A DNA stretch of 64,000 bases, taken from NCBI GenBank assembly GCA_020638555.1, contig JACKII010000001.1:310001-374000 (forward strand), written 5' to 3'. The notes under the pieces were generated by a model. That model was not told the origin of the DNA and did no database searches. It was given only the letters and a program-made list of their open reading frames with translations. The stretch comes from Alphaproteobacteria bacterium. Lineage in GTDB: Bacteria; Pseudomonadota; Alphaproteobacteria; Bin95. This document shows positions 42,352-51,100 of this stretch, in pieces. Positions within the stretch are counted from its first letter, which is position 1. Each line of letters opens with the position of its first letter. The position numbers were made by a program, and so were the translations under genes.

Positions 42352-43527
42352 TCAGCCGTCGGTGAGGAGGGCTTGCACCTCCTCGGCGCTGTAGCCGACT
42401 TCGGCCAGGACCTGGGCGCTGTCCTCGCCCAGCTGGCGGGCGCCGAAGCGGTGTTCGGGCTCCGTGCCTTCGAAGCGGGCGGCGGGGCGGGACTGGCGCA
42501 GGCGGCCGGCCTGGGGATGGTCGTATTCCCGCACCACGCCATTGGCGACCACTTGCGGGTGCTGGATCATTTCGCGCCGGTGCAGGACGGGGGCGCAGGG
42601 CACCCCGGCCTCGTCCAGGATCGCCATCCACGCATCCGTGCTCTTGGTGATCATGGCCGACTGGATCAGTTCCAGCCGGGCGTCGATGTTGAGGTCGCGG
42701 AGCGCCGTGGTGGCAAAGCGCGGGTCGTCGATCCAGTGTGGATGGCCGGAGGCGCGGCAGAAGGCCTGCCACTGGCCGTTGGTCATGGTCGAGACCGCCA
42801 TATAGCCGTCCGTCGTCTCGTAGATCAGGTCGAGGAAGCTGGCGGCGCGCTGGAGCGACACCTCCTTATCAACATAGGTCTGCGAGCCCATGTCGGACGA
42901 CCAGAGGAAGGCGACGATGGCGTCCAGCATCGAGAGGCGCACGTGCTGGCCCTTGCCGGTGCGCGAGCGGGCGAGCAGGGCCGCGGTGATGGCCTGGCTG
43001 GCGGTGAGCGCCGTCACCTTGTCGGGCACGATGGTGCGGATCAGGCGCGGCCGCCGCTCGTCAGAGCCGCCCTGGACCGAGCACAGGCCCGAGAGCGCCT
43101 GCACGATCGGGTCGTAGACCGGCTTGTGCGACCACGGCCCGACCTCGCCGAAGCCGGAAATCGAAACATAGACCAGGTCGGGCTTGACCGCCTTCATGTC
43201 CTCATAGCCGATACCCAGCCGCTCGACCACGCCGGGGCGGAAATTCTGCACCATGGCATCGGCGGTGGCGGCGATGCGCTTTAAGGCTGTGATGTGATCG
43301 GGCCGCTTCAGGTCGAGCACGACCGAGCGCTTGTTGCGGTTGTTGTTGAGGAAGCTGGCCGAGAGCCCGCCCTGCTGATTGCCGGCAGACCGGGTGAAAT
43401 CGCCGGAGCCGGGCGGCTCGATCTTGATCACGTCGGCGCCCTGGTCCGCCAGGATCATGGTCGCGTAGGGGCCGGAGATCACGGCGGATAGGTCGAGGAT
43501 GCGAAAGCCGTCGAGCGGGCCGGGCAT
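42352..43527 (-). CDS. CaiB/BaiF-family (class III) CoA-transferase
   Basis: A 391-residue CoA-transferase with the N-terminal PLDGFRILDLSAVISGPYA, CoA-binding ADVIKIEPPGSGD, and NFRPGVVERLGIGY. The catalytic aspartate is Asp202 in TGKGQHVRLSMLDAI. The substrate acid is unknown; several neighbours also act on CoA esters. It converges on the luciferase-like gene across repeat copy A, and it diverges from hslV, separated by 225 bases. Confidence 0.92.
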   Translation of the reverse strand: MPGPLDGFRILDLSAVISGPYATMILADQGADVIKIEPPGSGDFTRSAGNQQGGLSASFLNNNRNKRSVVLDLKRPDHITALKRIAATADAMVQNFRPGVVERLGIGYEDMKAVKPDLVYVSISGFGEVGPWSHKPVYDPIVQALSGLCSVQGGSDERRPRLIRTIVPDKVTALTASQAITAALLARSRTGKGQHVRLSMLDAIVAFLWSSDMGSQTYVDKEVSLQRAASFLDLIYETTDGYMAVSTMTNGQWQAFCRASGHPHWIDDPRFATTALRDLNIDARLELIQSAMITKSTDAWMAILDEAGVPCAPVLHRREMIQHPQVVANGVVREYDHPQAGRLRQSRPAARFEGTEPEHRFGARQLGEDSAQVLAEVGYSAEEVQALLTDG

Positions 43528-43689
43528 GGGCGGGGAACCTCGGGCTGGGGAAACATGGGACGCGCAACCGTACCGGTTCGGGCTGCGGCCGGCTAGAGGC
43601 CGGGGAGGGACAGGTGCCTTGCGGCCCGCGAACGGGATCGCGCGGGAACGGTGTCCGGGCGGCCGATCCGCGGCGCGGGGCAGAGTCGC

Positions 43690-43720
43690 CTTGACGGGTG
43701 GGGTGAGCGGCCTAAATCGA
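43690..43720 (+). promoter_or_regulatory. RpoH (sigma-32) type promoter upstream of hslVU
   Basis: The sequence CTTG (43690-43693), a 17-base spacer and CCTAAATCGA (43711-43720) match the alphaproteobacterial heat-shock consensus CTTG-N17/18-CYTATNTNNG at most fixed positions (the fifth -10 base and the last G differ). It lies 32 bases before the hslV start. hslVU is a classical heat-shock operon, which supports the call. Confidence 0.6.
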
Positions 43721-43752
43721 GGGGCGAATGTCCGCTACAGAAACTCTTCACC

Positions 43753-44313
43753 ATGTCTGATTCCCAAGCGCCGGTTCTGCACGGCACCACCATTCTGGCC
43801 GTGCGCAAGGGCGGGCGCGTCGTCATCGCCGGCGACGGCCAGGTCTCGCTCGGCAACACCGTGCTGAAGGGCACGGCGCGCAAGGTGCGCCGGCTCGGCA
43901 AGGACGGCAAGGTTATCGCCGGGTTTGCCGGCGCCACCGCCGACGCCTTCACCCTGTTCGAGCGGCTGGAAGCGAAGCTGGACCAGTATCCGGGCCAGCT
44001 GACCCGCGCCTGTGTCGAACTGGCCAAGGACTGGCGCACCGACCGCTATCTGCGCCGGCTGGAGGCGATGATGGCCGTGGCCGACGCCCGTGTCAGCCTG
44101 GTGCTGACCGGCACCGGCGACGTGCTGGAACCGGACGACGGCCTGATCGGCATCGGCTCCGGCGGGGCGTTCGCGCTCTCGGCGGCGCGGGCGCTGCTGC
44201 CTTTGGACGGCCAGGACGCCGAGACCATCGCCCGGCGCAGCCTGGAAATCGCCGGCGAGATCTGCATCTACACCAACAACAACATCACCGTTGAAAGCCT
44301 GGACGCCGCATGA
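43753..44313 (+). CDS. hslV: ATP-dependent protease proteolytic subunit HslV
   Basis: The proteasome-like threonine peptidase of the HslUV (ClpYQ) complex. The 186-residue precursor starts SDSQAPVLHG, which is removed to expose the nucleophile Thr in TTILAVRKGG. ARKVRRL and AGFAGATADAFTLFERLE are strongly conserved family stretches, and GIGSGGAFALSAARAL and the C-terminal YTNNNITVE complete it. The ATG at 43753 fits the family; the frame is open upstream but no related sequence is encoded there. It overlaps hslU by 4 bases. Confidence 0.97.
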   Translation: MSDSQAPVLHGTTILAVRKGGRVVIAGDGQVSLGNTVLKGTARKVRRLGKDGKVIAGFAGATADAFTLFERLEAKLDQYPGQLTRACVELAKDWRTDRYLRRLEAMMAVADARVSLVLTGTGDVLEPDDGLIGIGSGGAFALSAARALLPLDGQDAETIARRSLEIAGEICIYTNNNITVESLDAA

Positions 44314-45620
44314 CCTCCTTCAGCCCGAGAGAAATCGTTTCCGAACTCGACCGCTACATTGTGGGCCAGAAGGAGGCCAAGCGGGCCGTTGCCATCGCGC
44401 TCCGCAATCGCTGGCGCCGCCAGAAGCTGGAAGGGGCGATGCGGGAAGAGGTGCTGCCGAAAAACATCCTCATGATCGGGCCGACCGGCGTCGGCAAGAC
44501 CGAGATCGCCCGGCGGCTGGCCAAGCTGGCGCAGGCGCCGTTCCTGAAGGTGGAGGCGACCAAATTCACCGAGGTCGGCTATGTCGGCCGCGACGTCGAA
44601 AGCATCGTGCGCGACCTGGTCGAGACCGCCATTCACATGACCCGCGAGCGCATGCGCGAAGAGGTGAAGGCGCGGGCGGAACTGGCCGCCGAGGAGCGGG
44701 TTTTGACGGCGCTGGTGGGCAGCAATGCCGGCAAGGAAACCCGCGCGAAATTCCGGCAGATGCTGCGCGACGGCGACCTGGCCGAGCGCGAGATCGAACT
44801 GGAATTGCAGGACACCGGCGGCATGCAACTGCCGACCATGGACATTCCCGGCATGCCCGGTGCGCAGATGGGCATGATCAACCTGAACGACATGTTCGGC
44901 AAGGCCTTCGGCGGGCGCACCAAAACCCAGAAAATGACCGTCGCCGAGAGCTATGAAGTGCTGGTGGCGGAGGAAAGCGACAAGCTGCTGGACGACGACA
45001 AGGTGGTGCGCACCGCCATCGAAACCGTGGAGAATGACGGCATCGTCTTCCTGGACGAGATCGACAAGATCTGCGCCCGCTCGGAGCGGGTGGGCGGCGA
45101 TGTCAGCCGCGAGGGCGTGCAGCGCGACCTGCTGCCCCTGATCGAGGGGACGACGGTGGCGACCAAGCATGGCTCGGTCAAGACCGACCATATCCTGTTC
45201 ATCGCTTCCGGCGCCTTCCATCTGGCGAAGCCGTCTGACCTGCTGCCGGAATTGCAGGGCCGCCTGCCGATCCGCGTCGAACTGGATGCGCTGACCCGCG
45301 AGGACTTCGTGCGTATCCTGCGCGAGCCGGAATCCTCGCTGATCAAGCAATACGTGGCCCTGATCGGCACGGAAGAGGTGACGCTGGTGTTCGAGGACGG
45401 CGCGATTGAGGAAATCGCCGGCCTAGCCGCGGACATCAACGGCACGGTCGAGAATATCGGCGCGCGGCGGCTGCAAACCGTGCTGGAAAAGCTGCTGGAG
45501 GATATCTCCTACGACGCCTCCGACAAGCCGGGCAGCGAGTATGTCGTGACCGCAGCCATGGTGCGGGAGAAGGTCGGGGTCCTGGCGAAGGACGCGGATC
45601 TCTCACGGTTCATTCTGTAG
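44310..45620 (+). CDS. hslU: ATP-dependent protease ATPase subunit HslU
   Basis: The AAA+ unfoldase that feeds substrates to HslV. The 436 residues have the typical N-terminus SPREIVSELDRYIVGQ, Walker A GPTGVGKT (57-64), the I-domain (about 105-230), Walker B IVFLDEIDKI and the C-terminal tail ending in LSRFIL, which docks into HslV. The start overlaps the hslV stop (ATGA at 44310-44313). Confidence 0.97.
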   Translation: MTSFSPREIVSELDRYIVGQKEAKRAVAIALRNRWRRQKLEGAMREEVLPKNILMIGPTGVGKTEIARRLAKLAQAPFLKVEATKFTEVGYVGRDVESIVRDLVETAIHMTRERMREEVKARAELAAEERVLTALVGSNAGKETRAKFRQMLRDGDLAEREIELELQDTGGMQLPTMDIPGMPGAQMGMINLNDMFGKAFGGRTKTQKMTVAESYEVLVAEESDKLLDDDKVVRTAIETVENDGIVFLDEIDKICARSERVGGDVSREGVQRDLLPLIEGTTVATKHGSVKTDHILFIASGAFHLAKPSDLLPELQGRLPIRVELDALTREDFVRILREPESSLIKQYVALIGTEEVTLVFEDGAIEEIAGLAADINGTVENIGARRLQTVLEKLLEDISYDASDKPGSEYVVTAAMVREKVGVLAKDADLSRFIL

Positions 45621-45641
45621 GGTCCACGCGGTCGCTTCCCT

Positions 45642-45763
45642 GTTCCCCGGACGGTGCGGAGCGCCGGTCCGGGGCCGGTTGCGAGGTGCGAACACGGGCG
45701 GTGGCGGTGTTCGATGATGGACACCTGCCCCGGATGGCGGCTCCGCCACCTCCGGGAAATAAC
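45642..45763. repeat. Palindromic repeat family, copy B
   Basis: It starts GTTCCCCGGACGGTGCGGAG and ends in the opposite orientation with GGCTCCGCCACCTCCGGGAAA. In the centre CGAACAC (45689-45695) and GTGTTCG (45707-45713) form a perfect 7-bp stem around 11 bases. The central CGAACAC...GTGTTCG block differs from copy C by one base. It lies between the converging hslU and ispE genes. Confidence 0.82.
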
Positions 45764-45771
45764 GGTATCGG

Positions 45772-46671
45772 TCAGGCGTCGGTGCCGCGGAGGAGGGTTT
45801 CGCGGATCCACCAATGCGGCGCGCGCTGGCGCAGCGAGCGGGCGGCCCCGGCCGCCGCGGCCTCCGTGGCGAACAGGCCGAAGCAGGTGGTGCCGCTGCC
45901 GGACATGCGGGCCAGCAGTGCGCCCGGCGTGCCGGCAATGGCGGCCAGCACCTCGCCCACCGCCGGGGCGATCTCCATGGCGGGCCGGGTCAGGTCGTTG
46001 CGCTGGCGTGCGAGCCACGCGACGAACGCGGCCATGTCCGCTTGCGGCGGCGGCATTGGCGTTGCGGCAGGCGCCCCGAAGCGGCCGGCGAGTGCCGCGA
46101 ACACCGCGCCGGTGGCCGACGGAACCGCCGGATTGACCAGAACCGCCGGCAGGCTGGGCAGCGACGGTACGGGCGTCACCCGCTCGCCCATGCCCTCCAC
46201 CAGCGCCGGCCGGTTGACGAGACAGACCGGGATGTCGGCGCCGAGATCGGCCCAGTCCGCCGGTGCGCCGGTCGTCCCGCCCCAGAGGCGGGCCAGCAGG
46301 CGGATGGTGGCGGCGGCATCGGCCGAACCGCCGCCGATGCCGGCGGCCACGGGCAGGTCCTTGCCGAGGCGGAGCGCCATTGGCCGGGCCGCCGGCACGC
46401 TTGCCTGCAGTCGGCGCGCGGCCCGCAGCACCAGATTGTCGGCGGCGCTGGTGTCCTCCAGACGGTCGGCGAACGGGCCGTCGACGTCCAGTGTCCAGTC
46501 CGGCGCGGGCCCCGTGGCCGTGACCCGGTCGCCGCAATCGGCGAAGGCGACCAGGGATTGCAGCTCGTGATAGCCGTCCGGCCGGTGCCCCAACACGTGC
46601 AGATAGAGGTTGAGCTTGGCGGGGGCCGGTTCGGTGGGCGCGGCGGGCACCGTTTGGGGCACGAGGCTCAA
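45772..46671 (-). CDS. ispE: 4-(cytidine 5'-diphospho)-2-C-methyl-D-erythritol kinase
   Basis: A GHMP kinase of the non-mevalonate isoprenoid pathway. It has PAPAKLNLYLHVLGHRPDGYHEL, the ATP loop PVAAGIGGGSADAAA and the C-terminal LLARMSGSGTTCFGLF. The likely start is TTG 46671, whose last two bases are the first two of the TPR gene's TGA stop (TTGA overlap); GTG 46662 is an alternative. The frame remains open far upstream over the TPR gene, but that part is not IspE-like. The length is then 299 residues. Confidence 0.94.
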   Translation of the reverse strand: MSLVPQTVPAAPTEPAPAKLNLYLHVLGHRPDGYHELQSLVAFADCGDRVTATGPAPDWTLDVDGPFADRLEDTSAADNLVLRAARRLQASVPAARPMALRLGKDLPVAAGIGGGSADAAATIRLLARLWGGTTGAPADWADLGADIPVCLVNRPALVEGMGERVTPVPSLPSLPAVLVNPAVPSATGAVFAALAGRFGAPAATPMPPPQADMAAFVAWLARQRNDLTRPAMEIAPAVGEVLAAIAGTPGALLARMSGSGTTCFGLFATEAAAAGAARSLRQRAPHWWIRETLLRGTDA

Positions 46672-48302
46672 TCCGTCTTGTCGGGCACCGCGCAATCGCC
46701 AAGGCCACAGCGCAGCTTCTGTTCGAGCACGGGCACCTGCTTGTCCTCCGGGGCGAGGTTCAGGGCGCGCTGCCACTGGTAGCGGGCTTCGGCCTTGCGG
46801 CCGACGCGCCAGTAGGCGTCGCCCAGATGCTCGTTGATGGTGGGGTCGACGGGCTCCAAGGTGGCCGCCCGTTCCAGCTCGCGCGCCGCTTCCTGAAAGC
46901 GGCCGGTGCGGAAATAGGCCCAGCCCAGGCTGTCGACGATGAAACCGTCTTCCGGGCGCAGTTCGACGGCGCGGCGGATCATGTCCTCGGCCCGTTGCAG
47001 GTTCTCGCCGCGGTCGATCCAGGAATAGCCCAAATAGTTGAGGACGCTGGCCTGGTCCTTTTGCAGCGAGATGGCGGCGAGCAGATCGCTTTCGGCGCGC
47101 GCCCACTGGCCGGAGCGTTCCAGGGCGATGCCGCGGTGATAGAACAGACGCCAGTTGTCGGCGGTGATGGTGCCGACGCGGGCGGCGGCCTCGTCATAGG
47201 CGACCACCGCCTCGTCGAAGCGGGCCTCGGCGCGCAGCACGTCGCCCAGCAGGCTGGGGGCGGCGGCGTTGGTCGGCTCGGCGGCGGCGAGGCCGCGCAA
47301 CACCTCCACCGCCTTGTCGGCCTGGTCGGCACGGGCCAGGTTGCGGGCGCGGGCAAGCTGGGCGTCGTAGTAATAGGGCGAGGCCGGGTCGATGTCCGCG
47401 TACATTGCCGCCGCTTCCGGATTGCGGTCCTGGTCGGCGAGGATCTGGGCCACCAGCAGGCGGGTGAGGTCCAGCTTGGGGGCGATGTAGAGGGCAATCT
47501 GGCCGTAGATCAGGGCCGAGAGGCTGCGGTCGCCCTGGTTCAGCGCCGCAGCGATGCTGAACAGGCCCTCGGCCAGGCCGTCGCCGGGCGTGGCGACGAT
47601 GCGGGGCACCGTCGAGTCGGCCTGGCGGGCCTTGAAATTGGCATAGAGCGCGGCGCCCTGGCTGGACTTGAATGCCCCGGCCTCGTTGGCCGCGGCATAG
47701 GCGGCGACGGCATCGCCGCCGGTCAGGTCTTCCACCAGCGCCCGGTGCATGGCGACCAGGGTTTTCCAGGGAGGCTGGTCGGCGCTGAACGCCAGTACGG
47801 CGCGGGCGGCGGACGGGTCCTTGGCGCCCACGGCGGCCCAGGCCTGGCCCAGCAGGCGGATCAGGCCGGAAAGGCCGTTATTGTCCAGGTCGGCGAACCG
47901 GTCCAGGGCCGTTGCATAGTCGCCGGCCTTCATCGCCGCCGCGGCCTCGACAATGGCCGGCAGGGCGGGGTCGGCGCTGTCGCGTTCCAGCGGGCGCGCG
48001 TGCGGCAGGGCGTCCTCGACGCGGCCTTCGGCCAGCAGCAGCAGGAACACGCGCCGGCGCAGGTCCAGATTGTTCGGGTCCCAGGACAGCGCGCCTTCGA
48101 GGAAATCGGCGGCGCTGCCATAGTCCCGCCCGGTCTGGGCCTGCCGGCCGGCCAGATACTGGCCCGCACCGGAATGGCCCCAGTTCTGGCCCGAGAGCGC
48201 CAGCGCCTGTTCGCGGCTGATCAGCCGCTCCAGCCCCGCCGCCGAGGCGGATGTGGCACTGAGGGCGGCCACAAGGGCCAGAGCAATGGCTCCGATCTTC
48301 AT
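46668..48302 (-). CDS. Exported tetratricopeptide-repeat protein
   Basis: A 544-residue protein with a signal peptide (MKIGAIALALVAALSATSASA, cut near residue 21) followed by many helical TPR units. Recognisable units include LNYLGYSWIDRGENLQRAEDMI, DGFIVDSLGWAYFRTGRFQEA and DPTINEHLGDAYWRVGRKAEA-type repeats near the C-terminus. TPRs mediate protein contacts; in alphaproteobacteria this gene commonly precedes ispE, but its role is not established. The stop overlaps the ispE start. Confidence 0.9.
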   Translation of the reverse strand: MKIGAIALALVAALSATSASAAGLERLISREQALALSGQNWGHSGAGQYLAGRQAQTGRDYGSAADFLEGALSWDPNNLDLRRRVFLLLLAEGRVEDALPHARPLERDSADPALPAIVEAAAAMKAGDYATALDRFADLDNNGLSGLIRLLGQAWAAVGAKDPSAARAVLAFSADQPPWKTLVAMHRALVEDLTGGDAVAAYAAANEAGAFKSSQGAALYANFKARQADSTVPRIVATPGDGLAEGLFSIAAALNQGDRSLSALIYGQIALYIAPKLDLTRLLVAQILADQDRNPEAAAMYADIDPASPYYYDAQLARARNLARADQADKAVEVLRGLAAAEPTNAAAPSLLGDVLRAEARFDEAVVAYDEAAARVGTITADNWRLFYHRGIALERSGQWARAESDLLAAISLQKDQASVLNYLGYSWIDRGENLQRAEDMIRRAVELRPEDGFIVDSLGWAYFRTGRFQEAARELERAATLEPVDPTINEHLGDAYWRVGRKAEARYQWQRALNLAPEDKQVPVLEQKLRCGLGDCAVPDKTD

Positions 48303-48359
48303 CGTGCGCCGCCTATTCCCAGGGTCAACGGAACCGGACTCTCTGCCAGTTGGAAGCCA

Positions 48360-50000
48360 TTACATGTTCGGATAATTGGGGCCGCCGCCGCCTTCCGGCG
48401 TGACCCAGTTGATATTCTGGGTCGGGTCCTTGATATCGCAGGTCTTGCAGTGGACGCAGTTCTGGGCGTTGATCTGCAGCCGCGGCTGACCTTCGTCCTC
48501 GACGAACTCATAGACGCCGGCCGGGCAGAAGCGCTGTTCCGGCCCGGCATAGCGGCCGAGATTGACCTGTACCGGCACGCTGTCGTTCTTCAGCGTCAGG
48601 TGGACCGGTTGGTCTTCCTCGTGATTCGTGTTCGAGAGATAGACGCTGGAAGGCTTGTCGAAGGTGATGACCCCGTCCGGCTTGGGATAGTCGATCGGCT
48701 TCGCCTTGGACTTCTCCACCAGACTATCGTGGTCGGTGCCGTGGTGGCTGAGGGTCCAGGGCGCCTTGCCGCGGAAGACGAGTTGGTCGATGCCGGCATA
48801 GAGCGTGCCGCCGATCAGCCCCCATTTGAAGGCCGGGCGCACATTGCGGGCGCGGTAGAGCTCGTCATGCAGCCAACTGGCCTCGAACGCCTTCGGATAG
48901 TCCTCCAGCACGCCGTATTCCTCGCCGCGGGAGAGGGCGGCGGCAATGGCCTCCGCGGCCATGCTGCCGGACTTGATCGCAGCATGGCTGCCCTTGATCC
49001 GGGGCGTGTTGAGGAAGCCGGCCTCGCAGCCGACCAGGACGCCGCCGGGGAAGACCAGCTTCGGCAGCGATTGCAGGCCGCCTTCGTTCAGGGCGCGGGC
49101 GCCGTAGGCGATGCGCTTGCCGCCCTCGAACACGCCGCGGATATAGTGGTGCGCCTTCCAGCGCTGGAACTCGTCGAACGGCGAGAGATAGGGGTTTTTG
49201 TAGTCGAGGCCGACGACGAAGCCGCAGGCGACCTGGTTGTCTTCCAGATGATAGAGGAAGGAGCCGCCATAAGTGTCCGACTTCATCGGCCAGCCGGCGG
49301 TGTGCATGACGGTGCCGGCGTGGTGCTTTTCCGGATCGACCTGCCACAGCTCCTTGATGCCGATGCCGTAGGTCTGCGGCTGGGCGCCCTGGCGCAAGCC
49401 GAACTTGTCCATCAACTGCTTGCCGAGCGAGCCGCGGCAGCCTTCGGCGAACACGGTGTATTTGGCGCGCAATTCCATGCCGGGCTCGAAGGTCGGCTTG
49501 TGCTCGCCGTCCTTGCCGACGCCCATGTCGCCGGTGGCGACGCCGCAGACGCGGCCCTGGTCGTCATAGAGCACCTCCGAGGCGGCGAAGCCAGGGAAGA
49601 TCTCCACGCCCATGGCCTCCGCCTGCTCGGCCAGCCAGCGGGTCAGATTGCCGAGCGAGATGATGTAGTTGCCGTGATTCTTCATGGCCGGCAGCATCAG
49701 GAATTCCGGCCAGGGCAGGGACGAGTTCTCGGTCAGGAACACGAATTTGTCGCGCAGCACCGGCTGATTCAGCGGTGCGCCCAGATCCTGCCAGTTCGGC
49801 AGCAGTTCGGTCAGCGAGCGCGGGTCGAGCACGGCGCCGGAGAGAATGTGAGCGCCGACTTCGGAGCCTTTTTCGAGCACGACGATGGCAAGTTCTTCGC
49901 CTGTCTCCTCCGCCAACTGGCGCAGACGGATCGCGGTCGCCAGCCCGGCCGGGCCGGCGCCTACGATCACGACGTCTACTTCCATGCTCTCGCGTTCCAT
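48360..50000 (-). CDS. Electron transfer flavoprotein-ubiquinone oxidoreductase
   Basis: Carries electrons from ETF, reduced by acyl-CoA dehydrogenases, to ubiquinone at the inner membrane. The 546 residues have an FAD-binding VDVVIVGAGPAGLATAIRL at the N-terminus and a GGVLVGCEAGFLN region. The C-terminal 4Fe-4S site has four cysteines: one in FCPAGVYEF and three in NCVHCKTCDI. ATG 50000 and ATG 49985 are both possible starts. The upstream region contains a strong palindrome, a possible operator. Confidence 0.96.
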   Translation of the reverse strand: MERESMEVDVVIVGAGPAGLATAIRLRQLAEETGEELAIVVLEKGSEVGAHILSGAVLDPRSLTELLPNWQDLGAPLNQPVLRDKFVFLTENSSLPWPEFLMLPAMKNHGNYIISLGNLTRWLAEQAEAMGVEIFPGFAASEVLYDDQGRVCGVATGDMGVGKDGEHKPTFEPGMELRAKYTVFAEGCRGSLGKQLMDKFGLRQGAQPQTYGIGIKELWQVDPEKHHAGTVMHTAGWPMKSDTYGGSFLYHLEDNQVACGFVVGLDYKNPYLSPFDEFQRWKAHHYIRGVFEGGKRIAYGARALNEGGLQSLPKLVFPGGVLVGCEAGFLNTPRIKGSHAAIKSGSMAAEAIAAALSRGEEYGVLEDYPKAFEASWLHDELYRARNVRPAFKWGLIGGTLYAGIDQLVFRGKAPWTLSHHGTDHDSLVEKSKAKPIDYPKPDGVITFDKPSSVYLSNTNHEEDQPVHLTLKNDSVPVQVNLGRYAGPEQRFCPAGVYEFVEDEGQPRLQINAQNCVHCKTCDIKDPTQNINWVTPEGGGGPNYPNM

Positions 50001-50019
50001 GGCACCCTTTGTCCTTGCG

Positions 50020-50053
50020 TATGGTCGTCGTTCGCGTGTGTATAACGACCATA
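50020..50053. promoter_or_regulatory. Perfect 9-bp inverted repeat in a divergent promoter region
   Basis: TATGGTCGT (50020-50028) and ACGACCATA (50045-50053) are perfect inverted copies separated by 16 bases, in a patch more AT-rich than its surroundings. The site lies 20 bases ahead of the ETF-ubiquinone oxidoreductase start and 106 bases ahead of the uracil-DNA glycosylase start. A TetR-like operator for the oxidoreductase gene is an inference. Confidence 0.5.
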
Positions 50054-50054
50054 A

Positions 50055-50102
50055 CCCACCATGGCTAGGTGGGCCAGAGCGCGCGGGCGCATGGTCCCGC
50101 GC
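50055..50102. repeat. Two adjacent hairpins between divergent genes
   Basis: The first is CCCACC-N7-GGTGGG (50055-50073) and the second GCGCGGG-N8-CCCGCGC (50081-50102), both perfect. No T-run follows either. Their role, whether operator, RNA leader structure or chance in GC-rich DNA, is not clear. Confidence 0.45.
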
Positions 50103-50158
50103 ATCCGGTCACGGGCCGGCGCCTTGATCGCGGCGACGGGAAGGGCACATTAGGCAGG

Positions 50159-51010
50159 ATGAACCACTGGCTCGAAACCTTGCGCTGGTACGCGGACATG
50201 GGCGTGGACGAGGCGGTTGCCGACCGGGCCTGGAACCGGTTTGCCGAGCCCGAGGTGCGGCCGTCTCCGGCGAACCAGGGGCGGCCGCTGCTGGCGGCAG
50301 CATCCCGTCCGTCGCCGCCCGCCTCGCCATCCACACCGCCGTCGGCGACGACGTCTCCCGTGCCCCCGCCCCGCGACGCGCGCCCGGCGCAAATGGACGC
50401 GCTCCAACCGGCGCTGGCAGCGGAACTGGCGGCGATCGAGACGCTCGACGGGTTGCGCGACCGGCTGGAGCGGTTCGACGGCTGTGCGCTCAAGACCACC
50501 GCCACCAACACGGTGTTCGGCGAAGGCCCGGCGCATGCCCGGCTGATGATCATCGGCGAGGCGCCGGGCGAGGAAGAGGACCGGCAGGGCCGTCCGTTCG
50601 TCGGCCCGTCGGGGCAATTGCTCGACCGGATGCTGGCGGCCATCGGCCTGGAGCGCGGCGAGGTCTATATCGCCAACACGCTCTACTGGCGGCCGCCGGG
50701 CAACCGGACACCCACCCCCGCGGAGGTGCAGGCCTGCCTGCCGTTTTTGCGCCGCCAGATTGCCATCATCCGGCCGCAGGCGCTGCTGATGGTCGGGGGA
50801 GCCGCGGCCAAGACCATGCTGGAACGCAAGGAGGGGATCATGCGGCTGCGTGGCCGATGGACCGAATACGACCCCGGAGGCGGGGCCGGCCCGATCCCGG
50901 CGCTGGCCACGTTTCACCCGGCCTATCTGTTGCGTTCGCCGGCGCAGAAACGGGAGGCGTGGCGCGACTTTCTGGCTATGCAGGCATACCTGCTTGCCAG
51001 TCGCGACTAA
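50159..51010 (+). CDS. Uracil-DNA glycosylase, family 4-like, without the usual four cysteines
   Basis: Removes uracil from DNA to start base-excision repair. The 283 residues begin with an 80-residue Pro/Ser-rich arm of unknown use. The catalytic region is GEAPGEEEDRQGRPFVGPSG, followed by NTLYWRPPGNRTPTP, VGGAAAKTMLE and FHPAYLLR, typical of family 4. Family 4 enzymes normally bind 4Fe-4S with four cysteines, but this protein has only two (GCALK and QACLPF), so a standard cluster cannot form. ATG 50159 is the first reasonable start. Confidence 0.9.
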   Translation: MNHWLETLRWYADMGVDEAVADRAWNRFAEPEVRPSPANQGRPLLAAASRPSPPASPSTPPSATTSPVPPPRDARPAQMDALQPALAAELAAIETLDGLRDRLERFDGCALKTTATNTVFGEGPAHARLMIIGEAPGEEEDRQGRPFVGPSGQLLDRMLAAIGLERGEVYIANTLYWRPPGNRTPTPAEVQACLPFLRRQIAIIRPQALLMVGGAAAKTMLERKEGIMRLRGRWTEYDPGGGAGPIPALATFHPAYLLRSPAQKREAWRDFLAMQAYLLASRD

Positions 51011-51100
51011 GGATTGTATTCAAGGCGAAATACATGGTCCTGTATGCGAAGGATCGGGGCCGGGTAGTGGTTTTCCAAGAAGACAGCAAGTTGTAAGCAC

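Noticed and set aside
46827..50045. An open plus-strand frame of about 1,070 codons opposite the TPR and ETF-oxidoreductase genes
   Set aside because: It is antisense to two well-recognised genes, has His/Gly/Arg-rich composition without domains, and is explained by the lack of stop codons in high-GC antisense frames.
51011..51100. A small protein gene between the glycosylase and the lytic transglycosylase
   Set aside because: An open stretch ending in KL exists, but it has no independent start with a ribosome site and lies in the likely leader of the transglycosylase gene.
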